Of a DNA stretch of 64,000 bases, positions 63,706 to 64,000 are shown in pieces; within the stretch, counting starts at the first letter, position 1; each line of letters begins with the position of its first letter. This DNA is from Flavobacterium sp. N1736. Its GTDB lineage: Bacteria > Bacteroidota > Bacteroidia > Flavobacteriales > Flavobacteriaceae. Below the pieces are notes generated by a model. The model did not search any database and had not been told where the DNA came from. It saw only the letters and a program-made list of their open reading frames with translations. The stretch lies in assembly GCF_025947065.1 (NCBI RefSeq), contig NZ_CP109994.1, positions 496,001-560,000 on the forward strand, given 5' to 3'. Position numbers and translations under genes: made by a program.

Positions 63706-64000
63706 TATATTCTTATAGATTTTAAGATATTCAGCAGCCGCAATTTTCCAGTCGAAAATTGCGGCTCTCTTTTTTAATAATAATTCGTTTTCATTTCTAT
63801 TGTTTTCGAAGCTGTTTAATCCGTCAAAAAGCCCGTTTTTCATGTATTCAGGATCAAAATTTGTCCAATAATAAGCTTCATTTCCACCAATTTCCGGTAA
63901 AGAAGTTTTATCAGATAAAAATACAGGTTTGCCAAAACTCATTGCTTCAATAGGTGGTAAACCAAATCCTTCTCTTATAGATGGAAAAAGAAAAGCAGTA
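63697..64000 (-). CDS. Glycosyltransferase family 4, C-terminal part only (runs off the window)
   Basis: The minus-strand frame is open to the right edge and reads [20 protein letters not shown], then [20 protein letters not shown], the highly conserved GT4 nucleotide-sugar site with the [10 protein letters not shown] motif. About 100 residues are present. The methionine at 63942 is internal; the gene starts beyond 64000. It continues the polysaccharide cluster. Confidence 0.9.
   Translation of the reverse strand, partial: TAFLFPSIREGFGLPPIEAMSFGKPVFLSDKTSLPEIGGNEAYYWTNFDPEYMKNGLFDGLNSFENNRNENELLLKKRAAIFDWKIAAAEYLKIYKNILF

Overview
The window is from a low-GC Bacteroidetes chromosome, almost certainly Flavobacterium or a very close relative. 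The evidence is the AT-rich codon use, many short lipoproteins and SprB/TonB-type surface proteins, a type IX secretion (T9SS) sorting domain, promoter-like TAnnTTTG boxes, weak Shine-Dalgarno sites, and several small families known to me mainly from Flavobacteriia (DUF6048, DUF6452, DUF6095). I see no rRNA, tRNA, CRISPR array, phage or intact insertion sequence.

Layout. 1-5960: end of nicotinate phosphoribosyltransferase, then the topoisomerase IV pair parE-parC, closed by a strong terminator. 6086-6850: a lone lipoprotein. 7056-31009: a long co-directional surface locus, the accessory heart of the window. It encodes a fibronectin-type protein, a giant SprB-repeat adhesin with a T9SS sorting domain, a 1704-residue TANFOR/fibronectin/zincin protein with a variable, toxin-like C-terminus, an overlapping probable immunity gene, an orphan second immunity-like gene with gene debris around it, a secreted protein, a propeller lipoprotein, a PKD lipoprotein, an outer-membrane barrel, a 1559-residue exported protein and a small lipoprotein.

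31085-37326 (mostly minus strand): an exonuclease/CBS-DUF294 pair, a small lipoprotein, a DinB-like protein, an antitoxin-ParE toxin-pentapeptide repeat operon with overlapping frames, a DUF6095 protein and murQ. 37431-49736: an AraC-type regulator and a barrel receptor, a ZIP transporter, two methyltransferases, an amino-acid racemase, the conserved rlmD-DUF6452-DUF6048 operon, a histidine kinase and a membrane protein. 49920-58323: housekeeping and small membrane genes including cysE-cysM, a cysteine desulfurase, an Smr protein and a threonylcarbamoyl-AMP synthase. 58357-64000: the start of a surface-polysaccharide glycosyltransferase cluster that runs off the right edge.

The most interesting system is 7056-31009. 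It looks like a surface polymorphic-toxin machine: adhesin, effector with its own metallopeptidase, immunity cassette, and a candidate outer-membrane complex downstream. The effector itself carries no T9SS signal. Second is the three-gene antitoxin/ParE/pentapeptide operon, in which a protein of a gyrase-protecting fold is coupled to a toxin of a family that includes gyrase poisons. Gaps between genes hold several families of inverted-repeat elements.
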